64,000 nucleotides of DNA from positions 62,001 to 126,000 of the forward strand of contig CALBZA010000038.1 in NCBI GenBank assembly GCA_937890005.1. Direction: 5' to 3'. The notes under the pieces are model-generated. The model did not search any database, was not told the DNA's origin, and saw only the letters and a list, made by a program, of their open reading frames with translations. The DNA is from an uncultured Verrucomicrobia subdivision 3 bacterium. Lineage in GTDB: Bacteria > Verrucomicrobiota > Verrucomicrobiia > Limisphaerales > DASXHY01. This document shows, one piece after another, positions 1 through 9,267 of this stretch; position 1 is the stretch's first letter, and every line of letters starts with the position of its first letter. A program made the translations under genes and the position numbers.

Positions 1-976
1 ACATCATCTTCATGTCGCGACCGTCCATCCACTCGATGAGCTTGTCGAAGTTCGGCAGACGATCGTAATCGATCTCGAAATCGTCGTAACCGAGCCGGCC
101 CGGACCCCACGGACGATCCACCCAATACACCCCGCACGGAATGCCATAGGCATCCATCATGAGAATGTCTTCCATCACTTCGGAATTGAACGGGCCGGTG
201 ACCGGCGTGCCGTCGTAGTATTCGGTGCGATGCTTATGTTCGTCGCGCCAGCGCCACGGAGTGAACGTCCATTTCGGCGGCAGGAAGGGCGGCCCCGCGT
301 CCAGTGCGTGCGCCTTGACCAGTTCCACTGGAGTCTTTGCCGTGTAAAACTTCACTTCGAACGACGGACCTTCCCACTCCAGTTTCACCCGCTGCGAATC
401 GCTGCTGCAAAAATCAAAGTGGCCCGGCCAGTTGCCCTGAATGAACGCGGCGTAACCCTTCGATGAAATAAAATACGGCGCATAGACCGACGTCGTCGGC
501 TTCAGAATCATCTCGATCTTCTGACCGCGCAGATCCATGGCTTCGGTGATGCCTGGCGCCCAGGAAGCCGCCTGCGGTCCGTCCACGACGCGTTCCATGA
601 CGCCGGTGAAGTATTCCTTCGGTTCCGCAACGATTGAGAATCCCCATTTCGAAATGTCATCCGTTCGATTCGCGCTGAGTTTGACGACGTAATTCGCGCG
701 ATCGGGCTTGATCGAAAGCTTTATAGTTCGCCCATCCGACATGCGAAACTCGCGCGACTGGCTGCGGCTGACTTCGCCGAAATCGACCGGAATGGAGACA
801 CGTCCCTGCGCGGTTTCGTAGAAAAACTGGTCGAGAACGATGGAGCCTTTTCCCGTGCTCAACGTTTTCGAAGCGAGAGCGACGGAGCCGGACGAGGCAG
901 CATCAGCCGCCAGCGACGACAATCCAGGCAGAAAGGCGGCAATACTCGACAACAACAAACAGATGATTCTCTTCAT
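1..976 (-). CDS. Glycoside hydrolase family 31 (alpha-glucosidase/alpha-xylosidase-like), secreted, 3' end cut by window edge
   Basis: The reading frame runs from an ATG at 976 off the left edge, giving 325 N-terminal codons. Residues 1-24 form a signal peptide (MKRIICLLLSS then an Ala-rich end), so export is expected. A beta-sandwich-like region follows, then the start of the GH31 barrel around residue 250, with PPKWTFTPWRWRDEH and the strand MDAYGIPCGVYWVDRPWG, both typical of GH31. The catalytic Asp pair lies beyond the window, so substrate (alpha-glucoside, alpha-xyloside or alpha-galactoside) cannot be assigned. It reads in the same direction as the GH2 and PL11 genes behind it, which suggests a glycan-use group. 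The 436-bp spacer upstream should hold its promoter. Confidence 0.85.
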   Translation of the reverse strand, partial: MKRIICLLLSSIAAFLPGLSSLAADAASSGSVALASKTLSTGKGSIVLDQFFYETAQGRVSIPVDFGEVSRSQSREFRMSDGRTIKLSIKPDRANYVVKLSANRTDDISKWGFSIVAEPKEYFTGVMERVVDGPQAASWAPGITEAMDLRGQKIEMILKPTTSVYAPYFISSKGYAAFIQGNWPGHFDFCSSDSQRVKLEWEGPSFEVKFYTAKTPVELVKAHALDAGPPFLPPKWTFTPWRWRDEHKHRTEYYDGTPVTGPFNSEVMEDILMMDAYGIPCGVYWVDRPWGPGRLGYDDFEIDYDRLPNFDKLIEWMDGRDMKMM

Positions 977-1412
977 GACATTCTTTGCATTCGCATCCGC
1001 ATCCGTCACATGACGAAAACCCGGACACTCTACACAGCGGACGAACGCGAACCTATCAATCATATGATGGATTCCGACTCCTCATGAGGCAGCGAACTTC
1101 GATCCCACAAAAAGCCGCCCTACAGACGTTCGAAGGAATGAATCAGACGCTCCGTTTCTTTGAGCAATGCCCCGGAAGGAATTTGATCCGCACATCGGTT
1201 TCCACTTCTGCTGCGAATCGAATTGAAATGTGGCTCGCCGCACTCCGCTTCGAATGGATTGTCATCGAAGGAACACCCATCGGCGCACAGTCCAGCTGCC
1301 ACAACCAGACCGGTTGCTGATCCGACGCGCGTTTGAGTCTAAGGGAGAACACAAGCGGACAGACGAATGCCCGTCCTCAACGGTTTCGCAGATATGCCGG
1401 TTTCGAACGAAA
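977..1412. other. Non-coding spacer upstream of the GH31 gene
   Basis: This is 436 bp between the GH2 stop and the GH31 start. Short open frames exist on both strands, but they have no recognisable protein content and contradict each other. Two weak dyads are visible near the GH31 start: CGTCA-CA-TGACG at 1004-1015 and ATCATATGAT at about 1058-1067. They could be regulator sites for the GH31 gene but are too short to call. No RNA gene, terminator with a T-run or repeat was recognised. Confidence 0.4.
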
Positions 1413-4400
1413 TTAATCGCCCTCATCCACATCCGTACTCGTGCTGCGTGAACGGCGGAACTCCATATTGCCCGTTTCGGAATCCATCCTCTTCGGCCCG
1501 TCATAGAGCACCGCAAAATCCGCCAGTGCAACGCTACTGTCGCGTCCGTATCCCGACAGTGCCGTCAGACGGATGTGCTTTGCCGTAACGGAAACTGGGA
1601 ACCGCATTTGGAACGGCGACCAGCTCGAAGGCAGTTCGCCTTTGGCCATCGGTTTCCAATTCTGGCCATCGTCACTGACTTCCAGCGCGTATTCGCGGAT
1701 GTCGCCCAAATGATCGCGATCGTTCTGGCGTGGCATCAAAACAACGCCGGAGAACTTCGTCGCCTCCGCGAAGGTCACAGTCAGAACATGCGGATGCCGC
1801 GTGCCACTCGCATTCCGACCGGTTCCACCTGCGATCCATACCGTGTTCGGATCGCCGTCCAGCGCTGCAGCCACGTTCCCCTCACCCGTGGCTTTGGCAC
1901 CGAGCTTTTGCATGATGCGGCTGTCGAACAGGACGGAGCGAAAATCCGCTGCAGCCACTTCAACTGCCGGTTGGAATTTTTCACTGCCCATGTAACCGAG
2001 AAGCGACCAGCACAATTGCCGCGCCACCGGACGCCGCGGCAAATCGCTTGTGATGTCGAATGACGAAACCATGAGTTTTCCGGAGCCGACGCGGCATTCA
2101 AAAATCGCGCCGAGTTTCCAGTTCCGGTTCCAATCGTCGATCGCCGAAACGATCGGCTGAAGCTTCGACGGGAATCTGCTCAGATTGATCGGGCGCACGC
2201 CGCGAATGACCTGCGTCCATTGCCAGTCGCAGTTCGGCTCGGTGGGAAACGCCGCGAGTGCGGGATGATTGGTGTCGCACCAGAGCCCAAGCATCCGGCC
2301 CCAGCCGGGATTCATCAGCCGGTTCCAAAAGATCGGCACGTGGTCGAGCGGCGGGCAGTCCCAGCCGAGACTGGTGTTCCTTGGAACGAAAAGAACCTTT
2401 CCTCCCACGTTGAGGCGCTCCTCCGCTTCGTCCCAGGACGATGTCACGAGGACATCGGTCGGAACAGACCGTGAATCGCGCGCGGGATAAAGCCAGAAGT
2501 TCCAGTCGTTCGCACCGTGGCGAACGGAATAGGTGAAACGCGGTTCAATGACCACTTCCAGTCGATACGCTGCTGGGGCGGGAAGTTTCCCGAGCTCGAA
2601 AGAAATGCGTCCGAGCTGGCTGCGTCCGATCGCGATGTCTCGCGGCCCAAGCTGTTCCTGAACCAAAACCTTGCCGCCGGCATCGCGAATCGCCCAGCGC
2701 ACAACCGCATTTGTCAACGCAGCATCACCATAATGCGCCACTTCCAGTTCGGCATTCAGCGTGTCGTCCGTGGTGAATGTTTGATTCCGCAAACGCGCCA
2801 GCGGCACGGTGCGATCGCAGAAACGCCGAAACTCCGCCGCGCTCACGTAACCTTTGCTTTCCCAAAATGGATCGAGCACTCCCACCAGCGCGGTTCCCTG
2901 CCCCACGTAATCGTGCAGATCGAGCAACTGAAATCCCGCCAGTCCAGCGGTGCGCAGATTGGCTTCAATTTCCTCCTTGTAACACGCGAGTTGAAAACGT
3001 CCCGACGCCCAGGCGAACTCGCTGTTGCGTTCCAACACTCCATTCCGCGCCGCCGACTCCCGGAAGATCTCATAGTTCCCCGGACGCATGTAGCCGGTGA
3101 ACTTGTTGATCACCGAGAAATCCGGATACGCGCACCATTGACCCAGCTCGTGCGTGACGATCGGAACGTTCACGCCCTGGATCGATCCGGAGTAATCGCG
3201 TCCAAACCACGCAGACTCGCGGCGAACCAGTCGCTGACCGAACCGTTGCGTTGCTGTGTAATCGACCTTGTCCAGCGGTCCCGGCGCGTCTGCATCCGTG
3301 AAGCCCGTGCCCGTCGTGTAAAGCCGGCGCGGATCGTTCGTTCGGAAATGTTCCACCCACTTCGGCAACACCTGCCTCCAGCGTCCCTTGGGTTCGTTGC
3401 TCGGGGCGAACATCACGAATGACGGATGATTTCCATACGCTTTGATCATTCGCTCGGTTTCCAGATAAAGCATCTTTTCCATCGGCGAACCGGGATCGAA
3501 CGTGTTCCACATGCCCGGTTCCGGTTGAAGATAAAATCCCAGTTCATCTGCAGCCTGGAACGCCGCTTCAGGCGGACAAAACGAATGGAATCGCATGTGA
3601 TTCAATCCCCATTCCTGGCAGGTGCGGATCAGCTTGCGCCAATACTCCACGTCCGTGGGCGGATAACCGGTGAGCGGGAAATCGCCGCCCTGATGCGTTC
3701 CGCGCAAATGCGTTTCACGGCCGTTGATGATGAGCCTGGTGCCGTCGGTGCGGATTGTCCTGAAGCCGACCGGAACTGTCACCATGAACCCGTTTTCTCG
3801 CAGGGTGGCGCCGCCTCGATACAAGACCGGCGAAAACTCATCCCATTGCCGGCCGGAAATATTGATTCCGCCTTCAAACACCTGATGCGGTTCCGTCACA
3901 GATATTTTCACAATGGTGTTTGCCGATCGGGAAGTTTCCTGGGTGCCTTCGGGCAATACTTGAACAAAAAGCGTCTCTGACACGTTCGTTCCGGTGACAT
4001 TTCCGACCGTCGCACGAAATCGCACCAAACCGCGTTCGAGGTCTGGGAACATCTGAAGATCCTCAATCCACACCGGCGGCGTCGTGCGCAATTCCATTTT
4101 GCCCGCGATCCCGTTCCACGAGCTGCCGAGCGAATCGGAGACTGCATGGGCATCGGGCCGATACGGCAGAAGCATGCGATTATCCACGCGAACACTGATC
4201 GTGTGCTTGCCGGGCGTGATGTTTGCCGCTGGAGAATTGCCCGAAGCGTTCACCAACCCGAGTTCATATTCATGCGGCACGCAAAGCGAATTGTTGGTGC
4301 CGATCAACCGGTTGTCGAACCAGACCCGCGATTCCCAATGTGGCCGTTCGAGAAAGAGAACCACGCGTTGACCATTCCACTCCTGGGGAATTTCAATCTC

Positions 4401-4766
4401 CTTCTGATACCACGCCGCGCCGAGATAATGTCGCGGCGGCTGGCAGACAAAAGGCACCTTCACATTGCCCGCGTTGGTGAACGCCTGAAAATCGTCACGC
4501 AAATACCAGAGCCGGTCGTACAGCGACAGCACCCACGGCGTATCGATGCTGATTTCATCGCCGTACCCCTGCGATTGAAGCGCACCGGGCAGTTGAATGC
4601 GATTGGGCAACGACTTTTCAAACCAGCGGTCGGTGATGCCGCTGTCCTGCCGGTCGATTTGGAATCGCCATTCCCCGGACACAGTGACCGCCGTTGACGC
4701 GGCATGGCTGTGGAAACAGCAGCAGAGAACGAACAATAGAACGAGTTGCGATTGGATTCGGTTCAT
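1413..4766 (-). CDS. Glycoside hydrolase family 2 enzyme (beta-galactosidase/beta-glucuronidase-like) with C-terminal F5/8-type C (CBM32-like) domain
   Basis: Secreted GH2 enzyme of 1117 residues. ATG at 4766 is preferred over upstream in-frame codons because it opens directly into a signal peptide (MNRIQSQLVLLFVLCCC). Domains in order: GH2 sugar-binding jelly roll about 28-228, Ig-like 230-335, TIM barrel about 340-700. The acid/base is Glu458 in the A-P-S-N-E-P motif, and the probable nucleophile is Glu540 in I-V-T-H-E-L-G. A long linker leads to a discoidin-like domain at about 960-1090 (D-G-D-P-N-T-V-W ... Y-A-L-E-V-S-D-D-G-Q-N-W). GH2 enzymes hydrolyse terminal beta-galactosides, glucuronides or mannosides; the exact specificity is not readable here. 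Flanked by PL11 and GH31 in the same orientation, which suggests work on plant rhamnogalacturonan side chains. Confidence 0.9.
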   Translation of the reverse strand: MNRIQSQLVLLFVLCCCFHSHAASTAVTVSGEWRFQIDRQDSGITDRWFEKSLPNRIQLPGALQSQGYGDEISIDTPWVLSLYDRLWYLRDDFQAFTNAGNVKVPFVCQPPRHYLGAAWYQKEIEIPQEWNGQRVVLFLERPHWESRVWFDNRLIGTNNSLCVPHEYELGLVNASGNSPAANITPGKHTISVRVDNRMLLPYRPDAHAVSDSLGSSWNGIAGKMELRTTPPVWIEDLQMFPDLERGLVRFRATVGNVTGTNVSETLFVQVLPEGTQETSRSANTIVKISVTEPHQVFEGGINISGRQWDEFSPVLYRGGATLRENGFMVTVPVGFRTIRTDGTRLIINGRETHLRGTHQGGDFPLTGYPPTDVEYWRKLIRTCQEWGLNHMRFHSFCPPEAAFQAADELGFYLQPEPGMWNTFDPGSPMEKMLYLETERMIKAYGNHPSFVMFAPSNEPKGRWRQVLPKWVEHFRTNDPRRLYTTGTGFTDADAPGPLDKVDYTATQRFGQRLVRRESAWFGRDYSGSIQGVNVPIVTHELGQWCAYPDFSVINKFTGYMRPGNYEIFRESAARNGVLERNSEFAWASGRFQLACYKEEIEANLRTAGLAGFQLLDLHDYVGQGTALVGVLDPFWESKGYVSAAEFRRFCDRTVPLARLRNQTFTTDDTLNAELEVAHYGDAALTNAVVRWAIRDAGGKVLVQEQLGPRDIAIGRSQLGRISFELGKLPAPAAYRLEVVIEPRFTYSVRHGANDWNFWLYPARDSRSVPTDVLVTSSWDEAEERLNVGGKVLFVPRNTSLGWDCPPLDHVPIFWNRLMNPGWGRMLGLWCDTNHPALAAFPTEPNCDWQWTQVIRGVRPINLSRFPSKLQPIVSAIDDWNRNWKLGAIFECRVGSGKLMVSSFDITSDLPRRPVARQLCWSLLGYMGSEKFQPAVEVAAADFRSVLFDSRIMQKLGAKATGEGNVAAALDGDPNTVWIAGGTGRNASGTRHPHVLTVTFAEATKFSGVVLMPRQNDRDHLGDIREYALEVSDDGQNWKPMAKGELPSSWSPFQMRFPVSVTAKHIRLTALSGYGRDSSVALADFAVLYDGPKRMDSETGNMEFRRSRSTSTDVDEGD

Positions 4767-4840
4767 GCAAATGCGACCGTCACCTTGGAATCCAACGCCA
4801 CTTCGCGCAATCCCCAATTCCGTTTAGATGACCGAGTGAA

Positions 4841-7000
4841 TCACTTGAGCATGAGGCGGTAGAAAACAGCGGGAGCCGTTGGATCGAGCCACACGTTTGT
4901 CGAAATCATCTCTGCGCTGCCCGGCACATTGATCCAATGCGTGCCAAGGCCGGAGGAAACGTCGTTGGTCTGCATTTGCAACGTCCATCCGGCATGATCC
5001 GGCCAGGACAATTTCAACTGACTGCCGGAGGTTGTGGCCATCAACATCGGTGGATTCGGGTTTGCGTAGTAAATGTTCGGCGTTGGCGGCTGCAACATCC
5101 CTGCTCCGACGTAGAAACTGGGATGCGGCGGCTGATTATAGGCAACGTTCTGCCACGCCAACGCAAGGCGATATTGCGGATCATGCAGGAAGGTGCGGAA
5201 ACGATTCGTCGATGGCGTGTTCGAAAAAAAGATCAGCAACGCAGAACTGTCCTTGAGGCGATACACCAACTCTTCCCGCCAGTCGCCGAGAATGTCCCCG
5301 CTCAGACACGGATTCGCCTTCGTGCCGTTGTTGCCGCTGATCACGTACGCGCTGGGATAATTGTAGAGACTCAACAGGCGGGTCTCTCCGTTTCCGTTCC
5401 ACTTGTTGATGATCGGATTCACGCCGCCGCCGTCTGAAACATCCACGATTTCCCTCTGCACGTCCGGATCCCACCATGCGAGAAAGTTAATTTTCGGCCG
5501 GTTTGCAGAAATGAGCGTTCCATTGACATCGAAAGTACCGCCGACGCCGGACGACCACATTTGATATCCGGGATGAGCGGCATCGATGTGTGCGGCGCAA
5601 CCTCTTCCCGTATCGCCTCCCGCCGTGTGCCGGAAAATGATCTCGCCGGTCCTCGCATCGCGAAACGAAGCCCCATAAGGCGAATTCTCGTGAGGCATCC
5701 ACACTTCGAGGCCGGGGCGATTGGGATCCATGTCCGAAAGATGCAACGCATCGCCGTGCCCCAGTCCGGTGCTGTAAAGCCCGCTGCCATCGTCATCGAT
5801 GCACATGGAACCATAAACAATTTCATCCCTGCCATCGCCATCGACGTCACCCACGCTCAGGTTGTGATTCCCCTGTCCCTGATAGGCCGCATTTCCAGGT
5901 GTGAGCGTATCGAACACCCAGCGTTGGGTCAGCTTCCCATCCCGCCAGTCCCAGGCTGCCAGAACGGCTCGCGTGTAATAACCGCGGCACATCACCAGGC
6001 TCGGACGGGCTCCATCGAGATAGGCAACGCACGCGAGAAAACGATCCACGCGATTCCCGTAGCTGTCGCCCCAGCTGGAAACATTGCCACGAGCCGGAAT
6101 GTAATTGGTCGTCCAGAGATTGCGTCCGGTAAGTCCGTCGAAAATCGTCAGATACTCAGGACCGGTCAGGATGTATCCGGACGAATTTCTGTAATCGGCG
6201 CTGGGATTGTGCCCCGGCAGGATCACATTTTCGCCCAGGCCATCTTTCGTTCCCGGCGCGGTCTTGCAGGCGACCTCGGCTTTCCCATCGCCATCCAGGT
6301 CATAAACCATGAACTGCGTGTAATGCGCCCCGGCGCGAATGTTGATGCCCAGATCGATTCGCCAGAGTCTGGTTCCGCTGAGTTTGTAGCAGTCGAGAAA
6401 CACTTTTCCCGTGTAGCCGGAATTGGCGTTGTCTTTGGAGTTCGACGGATCCCACTTCAGGATGATCTCGTATTCGCCGTCACCATCCACATCGCCGATG
6501 CTGCAGTCGTTGGCGTTGTAGGTGTATTCCACGCCATCCGGCGTCGTGCCGCCTTCGGGCCGCTGCAACGGAACCGTGAGCCAGAAAGCGGCAGGCGCAC
6601 CCGCCGGAAGCGTGAATGAAGAACTCGCAGACTGTTCCTGATCGCCGATCACCGGTCTGACGAAATAGGTATTCGAAAGCGACGTATTGACGCCGGTATC
6701 GCTGTAGGAGGAAGTCGAAGTGATGGGCGACCGATTCACTTTGATGGCTGGTCCGTTTCCCGTGGAGCGATAGAGATTGAATGCAATGTTCCCAGGATCG
6801 AGTCCCAACATCCGCCAGCTGACATACACGTTTCCACCGCCCTTGTTGATCGCCACCAATCCGCGATCGAGGCGTTCCATCTGGCGGCGACTCAATGAAG
6901 ATGAAGGCGGCAAGGAGTCGCCGGAAGCTTCGAACGTAGCGGCAATGGCAACGAGAAGCCCCCCCAACCAGATTCCGATGAGTTTACACATTGGGGGCAT
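4841..7000 (-). CDS. Polysaccharide lyase family 11, rhamnogalacturonan lyase, secreted
   Basis: Cleaves the rhamnogalacturonan I backbone by beta-elimination outside the cytoplasm. The N-terminus after the signal peptide (CKLIGIWLGGLLVAIAA) has the family opening S-R-R-Q-M-E-R-L-D-R-G-L-V-A. The beta-propeller shows repeated calcium-type loops D-V-D-G-D-G-E-Y-E, D-L-D-G-D-G-K-A-E and D-V-D-G-D-G-R-D-E, plus G-D-I-L-G-D-W-R-E-E, all classic for PL11 (YesW/YesX type). ATG at 7000 or 6991 are both plausible starts; a TTG at 7021 would lengthen the N-terminus needlessly. The last ~65 residues form a separate module (L-K-L-S-W-P ... W-I-N-V-P-G ... F-Y-R-L) also seen at the end of the 1252-residue protein at 25185-28943. 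Confidence 0.92.
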   Translation of the reverse strand: MPPMCKLIGIWLGGLLVAIAATFEASGDSLPPSSSLSRRQMERLDRGLVAINKGGGNVYVSWRMLGLDPGNIAFNLYRSTGNGPAIKVNRSPITSTSSYSDTGVNTSLSNTYFVRPVIGDQEQSASSSFTLPAGAPAAFWLTVPLQRPEGGTTPDGVEYTYNANDCSIGDVDGDGEYEIILKWDPSNSKDNANSGYTGKVFLDCYKLSGTRLWRIDLGINIRAGAHYTQFMVYDLDGDGKAEVACKTAPGTKDGLGENVILPGHNPSADYRNSSGYILTGPEYLTIFDGLTGRNLWTTNYIPARGNVSSWGDSYGNRVDRFLACVAYLDGARPSLVMCRGYYTRAVLAAWDWRDGKLTQRWVFDTLTPGNAAYQGQGNHNLSVGDVDGDGRDEIVYGSMCIDDDGSGLYSTGLGHGDALHLSDMDPNRPGLEVWMPHENSPYGASFRDARTGEIIFRHTAGGDTGRGCAAHIDAAHPGYQMWSSGVGGTFDVNGTLISANRPKINFLAWWDPDVQREIVDVSDGGGVNPIINKWNGNGETRLLSLYNYPSAYVISGNNGTKANPCLSGDILGDWREELVYRLKDSSALLIFFSNTPSTNRFRTFLHDPQYRLALAWQNVAYNQPPHPSFYVGAGMLQPPTPNIYYANPNPPMLMATTSGSQLKLSWPDHAGWTLQMQTNDVSSGLGTHWINVPGSAEMISTNVWLDPTAPAVFYRLMLK

Positions 7001-7123
7001 GATGTAAGACAGCGGGTGCAATTCGCAGGATAATGCTGTCAGTAATCAATCCTGTCGATCCATCGGATTGGGGATATGCCTCTATGTCTGCGGATAGAAC
7101 GTCAGCTATCTTCTGAAGCAAAA

Positions 7124-7154
7124 ACGGCCCGCCTGAAATCTTCAGGCCGGCCGT
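7124..7154 (-). terminator. Rho-independent terminator of ftsH
   Basis: A 14-bp inverted repeat with one mismatch (arms 7124-7137 and 7141-7154, loop ATC) lies 24 bp after the ftsH stop. Read on the minus strand, the stem is followed by a short T-run (TTTTT-G-CTT). It separates the tilS-ftsH unit from the PL11 gene. Confidence 0.85.
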
Positions 7155-7177
7155 TAAACTTTGCGAAATCCTTCCGA

Positions 7178-9211
7178 CTAGACTGGAGCCGGAGCCGGAT
7201 TGCCGAGTCCCGGTGGGAGCTTCGGCGACGAAGGCTTGGCGGGATTCTCCGGCAGCGGTGTTCCAGCCGGAGCGCCGTGCGGCGGTTCGACGTTCGTCGG
7301 CGTCGGAGGCGGAGTGAACTTTCCAGTGCGGATGATTTCCTCGACCTGCGCACCTTCAAGCGTTTCGTATTCGAGAAGCGACTTGGCAATCAGCTCCAGT
7401 TTGTCCCGGTTGCCATAAATGATGTCCTTGGCGACCTGATACGCCTCGTCGATGATCCTCTTGATTTCCCGGTCAATCTCTTCAGCTGTGTGTTCGCTGA
7501 AGTTCTTTGTGCGGGCCATCTCGCGTCCGAGGAAAACATACTCGTCGTCGTCGCCATATTGCACCATGCCGAGCTTGTCGCTCATGCCGTACTGGCAGAC
7601 CATTGCGCGGGCGAGCTGTGTCGCCTGCTGAATGTCCATGGCGGCACCGGTTGAGATGTCTTCGGAAACAATTTCCTCGGCGATGCGCCCCCCCATCGTG
7701 ACGGCAATCACATCAAGCATCTCCTTGCGCTTGCGGCTGTGGATGTCCTGCTTCGGCAGATACATCGTCGCGCCGAGAGACTGTCCGCGCGGAATGATCG
7801 TCACCTTGTGCAGCGGATGCGTGTGCTTGAGCATCACGTTGACGATGGCATGCCCCGCTTCGTGCCAGGCGGTGAATTTCTTTTCCTCATCCGTCATGGC
7901 AAGGCTGCGGCGTTCGCGGCCCCAGCGGACCTTGTCGCGCGCTTCTTCCAGCTCTTCCATGCCGACGCCCTTCTTGTTCGTGCGGGCGGCGAGCAGAGCA
8001 GCTTCATTCAAAAGATTGGCCAGCTCGGCACCTGAGAAACCAGGTGTGCCGCGGGCAATGATGGAAAGATCCACACCCGGCAGAAGTTTCACGTTTTTCG
8101 CGTGCACTTTGAGAATGGCTTCGCGACCGCGAACGTCCGGCAGATTCACCGTCACCTGACGATCGAAACGTCCCGGGCGCAGCAAGGCCGGATCAAGAAC
8201 ATCGGGCCGGTTGGTCGCGGCGATGATGATGATGCCTTCCTGTGTGTCGAAACCATCCATCTCAACGAGCAACGCATTGAGCGTCTGTTCGCGTTCGTCG
8301 TTTCCGCCGCCAAGGCCGTGTCCACGGCTGCGACCGACTGCGTCAATTTCGTCGATGAAAATCAAACAGGGCGTGTTCTTGCGCGCCTGATCGAACATGT
8401 CGCGAACGCGGCTTGCACCCACGCCGACAAACATTTCCACGAAATCCGATCCGCTGATGCTGAAGAATGCCGCATCGGCTTCTCCGGCAATTGCCTTTGC
8501 GAGCAACGTCTTGCCGGTTCCGGGAGGACCGACCATCAGGACGCCCTTGGGAATGCGTCCGCCAAGACGCTGGAACTTTTTCGGATCCTTGAGGAACTCG
8601 ACCAGTTCCGAAACTTCCTCAATCGCCTCCTCAATGCCGGCCACGTCCTTGAACGTCGTTTTGTTACGTTCCTTGGCGAGCAGACGGGCCTTGCTTTTTC
8701 CAAAGCTGAGCGCGCCCTTGCCGGCCATCTTGATCTGCCGAATGAAGAAGAACCAGATGAACGCAGCGATCGCCAGAATCGGCAGCACGCTCCAGATCAG
8801 TCCCATGAGGAACTGATTCGCTTCGTGCGGAACAAACTTTCCGGTCGCATAAAGCTTGTTTTCCATGTCATCCGTAAGACGCACCTTGGTACGGAACGGA
8901 ACGGCGGGAACGCTCTTGTCGAATTCACCCTTCGCATTCAGCGGAACGTATTGTCCGGTAATCTCCTGAAGGGGCGACTGTGGGTTGTAATTGATCTTTG
9001 CGCCCGCGACGATCTGGTTGGAATCCACCTTGGACATGAAGTCCGCCTGGGTGAGCAGCGTTCCAGGCGCATCCACCTTGCCACGCATCATCAGGAGCAT
9101 GAGGATGCTGCCGATGATCGCGATCCAGACGACCCATGTGCGTGGCGGGACGCGGAACTCTCCGCCCTTTTTGGGATTCTTGTCGTCGTTAAATTTATTC
9201 TCGTCAGCCAT
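7178..9211 (-). CDS. ftsH: ATP-dependent zinc metalloprotease FtsH
   Basis: Membrane-anchored AAA+ protease (677 residues) that extracts and degrades membrane and regulatory proteins. ATG at 9211 (MADENKFNDD) is chosen; longer frames would run into the tilS end. Two membrane segments at about 27-44 and 136-157 flank a periplasmic domain. Walker A G-P-P-G-T-G-K-T at 228-235, Walker B L-I-F-I-D-E at 283-288, the second region of homology A-T-N-R-P-D ... R-P-G-R-F-D-R at 332-351, and the zinc site H-E-A-G-H at 450-454 are intact. The C-terminus is a Pro-rich tail of about 40 residues. It follows tilS by 56 bp on the same strand, a tilS-ftsH pairing common in bacteria. Confidence 0.97.
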   Translation of the reverse strand: MADENKFNDDKNPKKGGEFRVPPRTWVVWIAIIGSILMLLMMRGKVDAPGTLLTQADFMSKVDSNQIVAGAKINYNPQSPLQEITGQYVPLNAKGEFDKSVPAVPFRTKVRLTDDMENKLYATGKFVPHEANQFLMGLIWSVLPILAIAAFIWFFFIRQIKMAGKGALSFGKSKARLLAKERNKTTFKDVAGIEEAIEEVSELVEFLKDPKKFQRLGGRIPKGVLMVGPPGTGKTLLAKAIAGEADAAFFSISGSDFVEMFVGVGASRVRDMFDQARKNTPCLIFIDEIDAVGRSRGHGLGGGNDEREQTLNALLVEMDGFDTQEGIIIIAATNRPDVLDPALLRPGRFDRQVTVNLPDVRGREAILKVHAKNVKLLPGVDLSIIARGTPGFSGAELANLLNEAALLAARTNKKGVGMEELEEARDKVRWGRERRSLAMTDEEKKFTAWHEAGHAIVNVMLKHTHPLHKVTIIPRGQSLGATMYLPKQDIHSRKRKEMLDVIAVTMGGRIAEEIVSEDISTGAAMDIQQATQLARAMVCQYGMSDKLGMVQYGDDDEYVFLGREMARTKNFSEHTAEEIDREIKRIIDEAYQVAKDIIYGNRDKLELIAKSLLEYETLEGAQVEEIIRTGKFTPPPTPTNVEPPHGAPAGTPLPENPAKPSSPKLPPGLGNPAPAPV

Positions 9212-9267
9212 GATTTTTTGGTTGCGCCCAACGTAGCATGATGGGGATTTACCCGCAACGAAGGGAT

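Noticed and set aside
985..1320. Plus-strand frame in the spacer upstream of GH31
   Set aside because: Several conflicting frames exist in this spacer; this one has no homologous motif, start context or compositional signature of a protein.
8102..9241. Plus-strand frame of 379 codons opposite ftsH
   Set aside because: ftsH on the minus strand has all catalytic motifs; the opposite frame has none.
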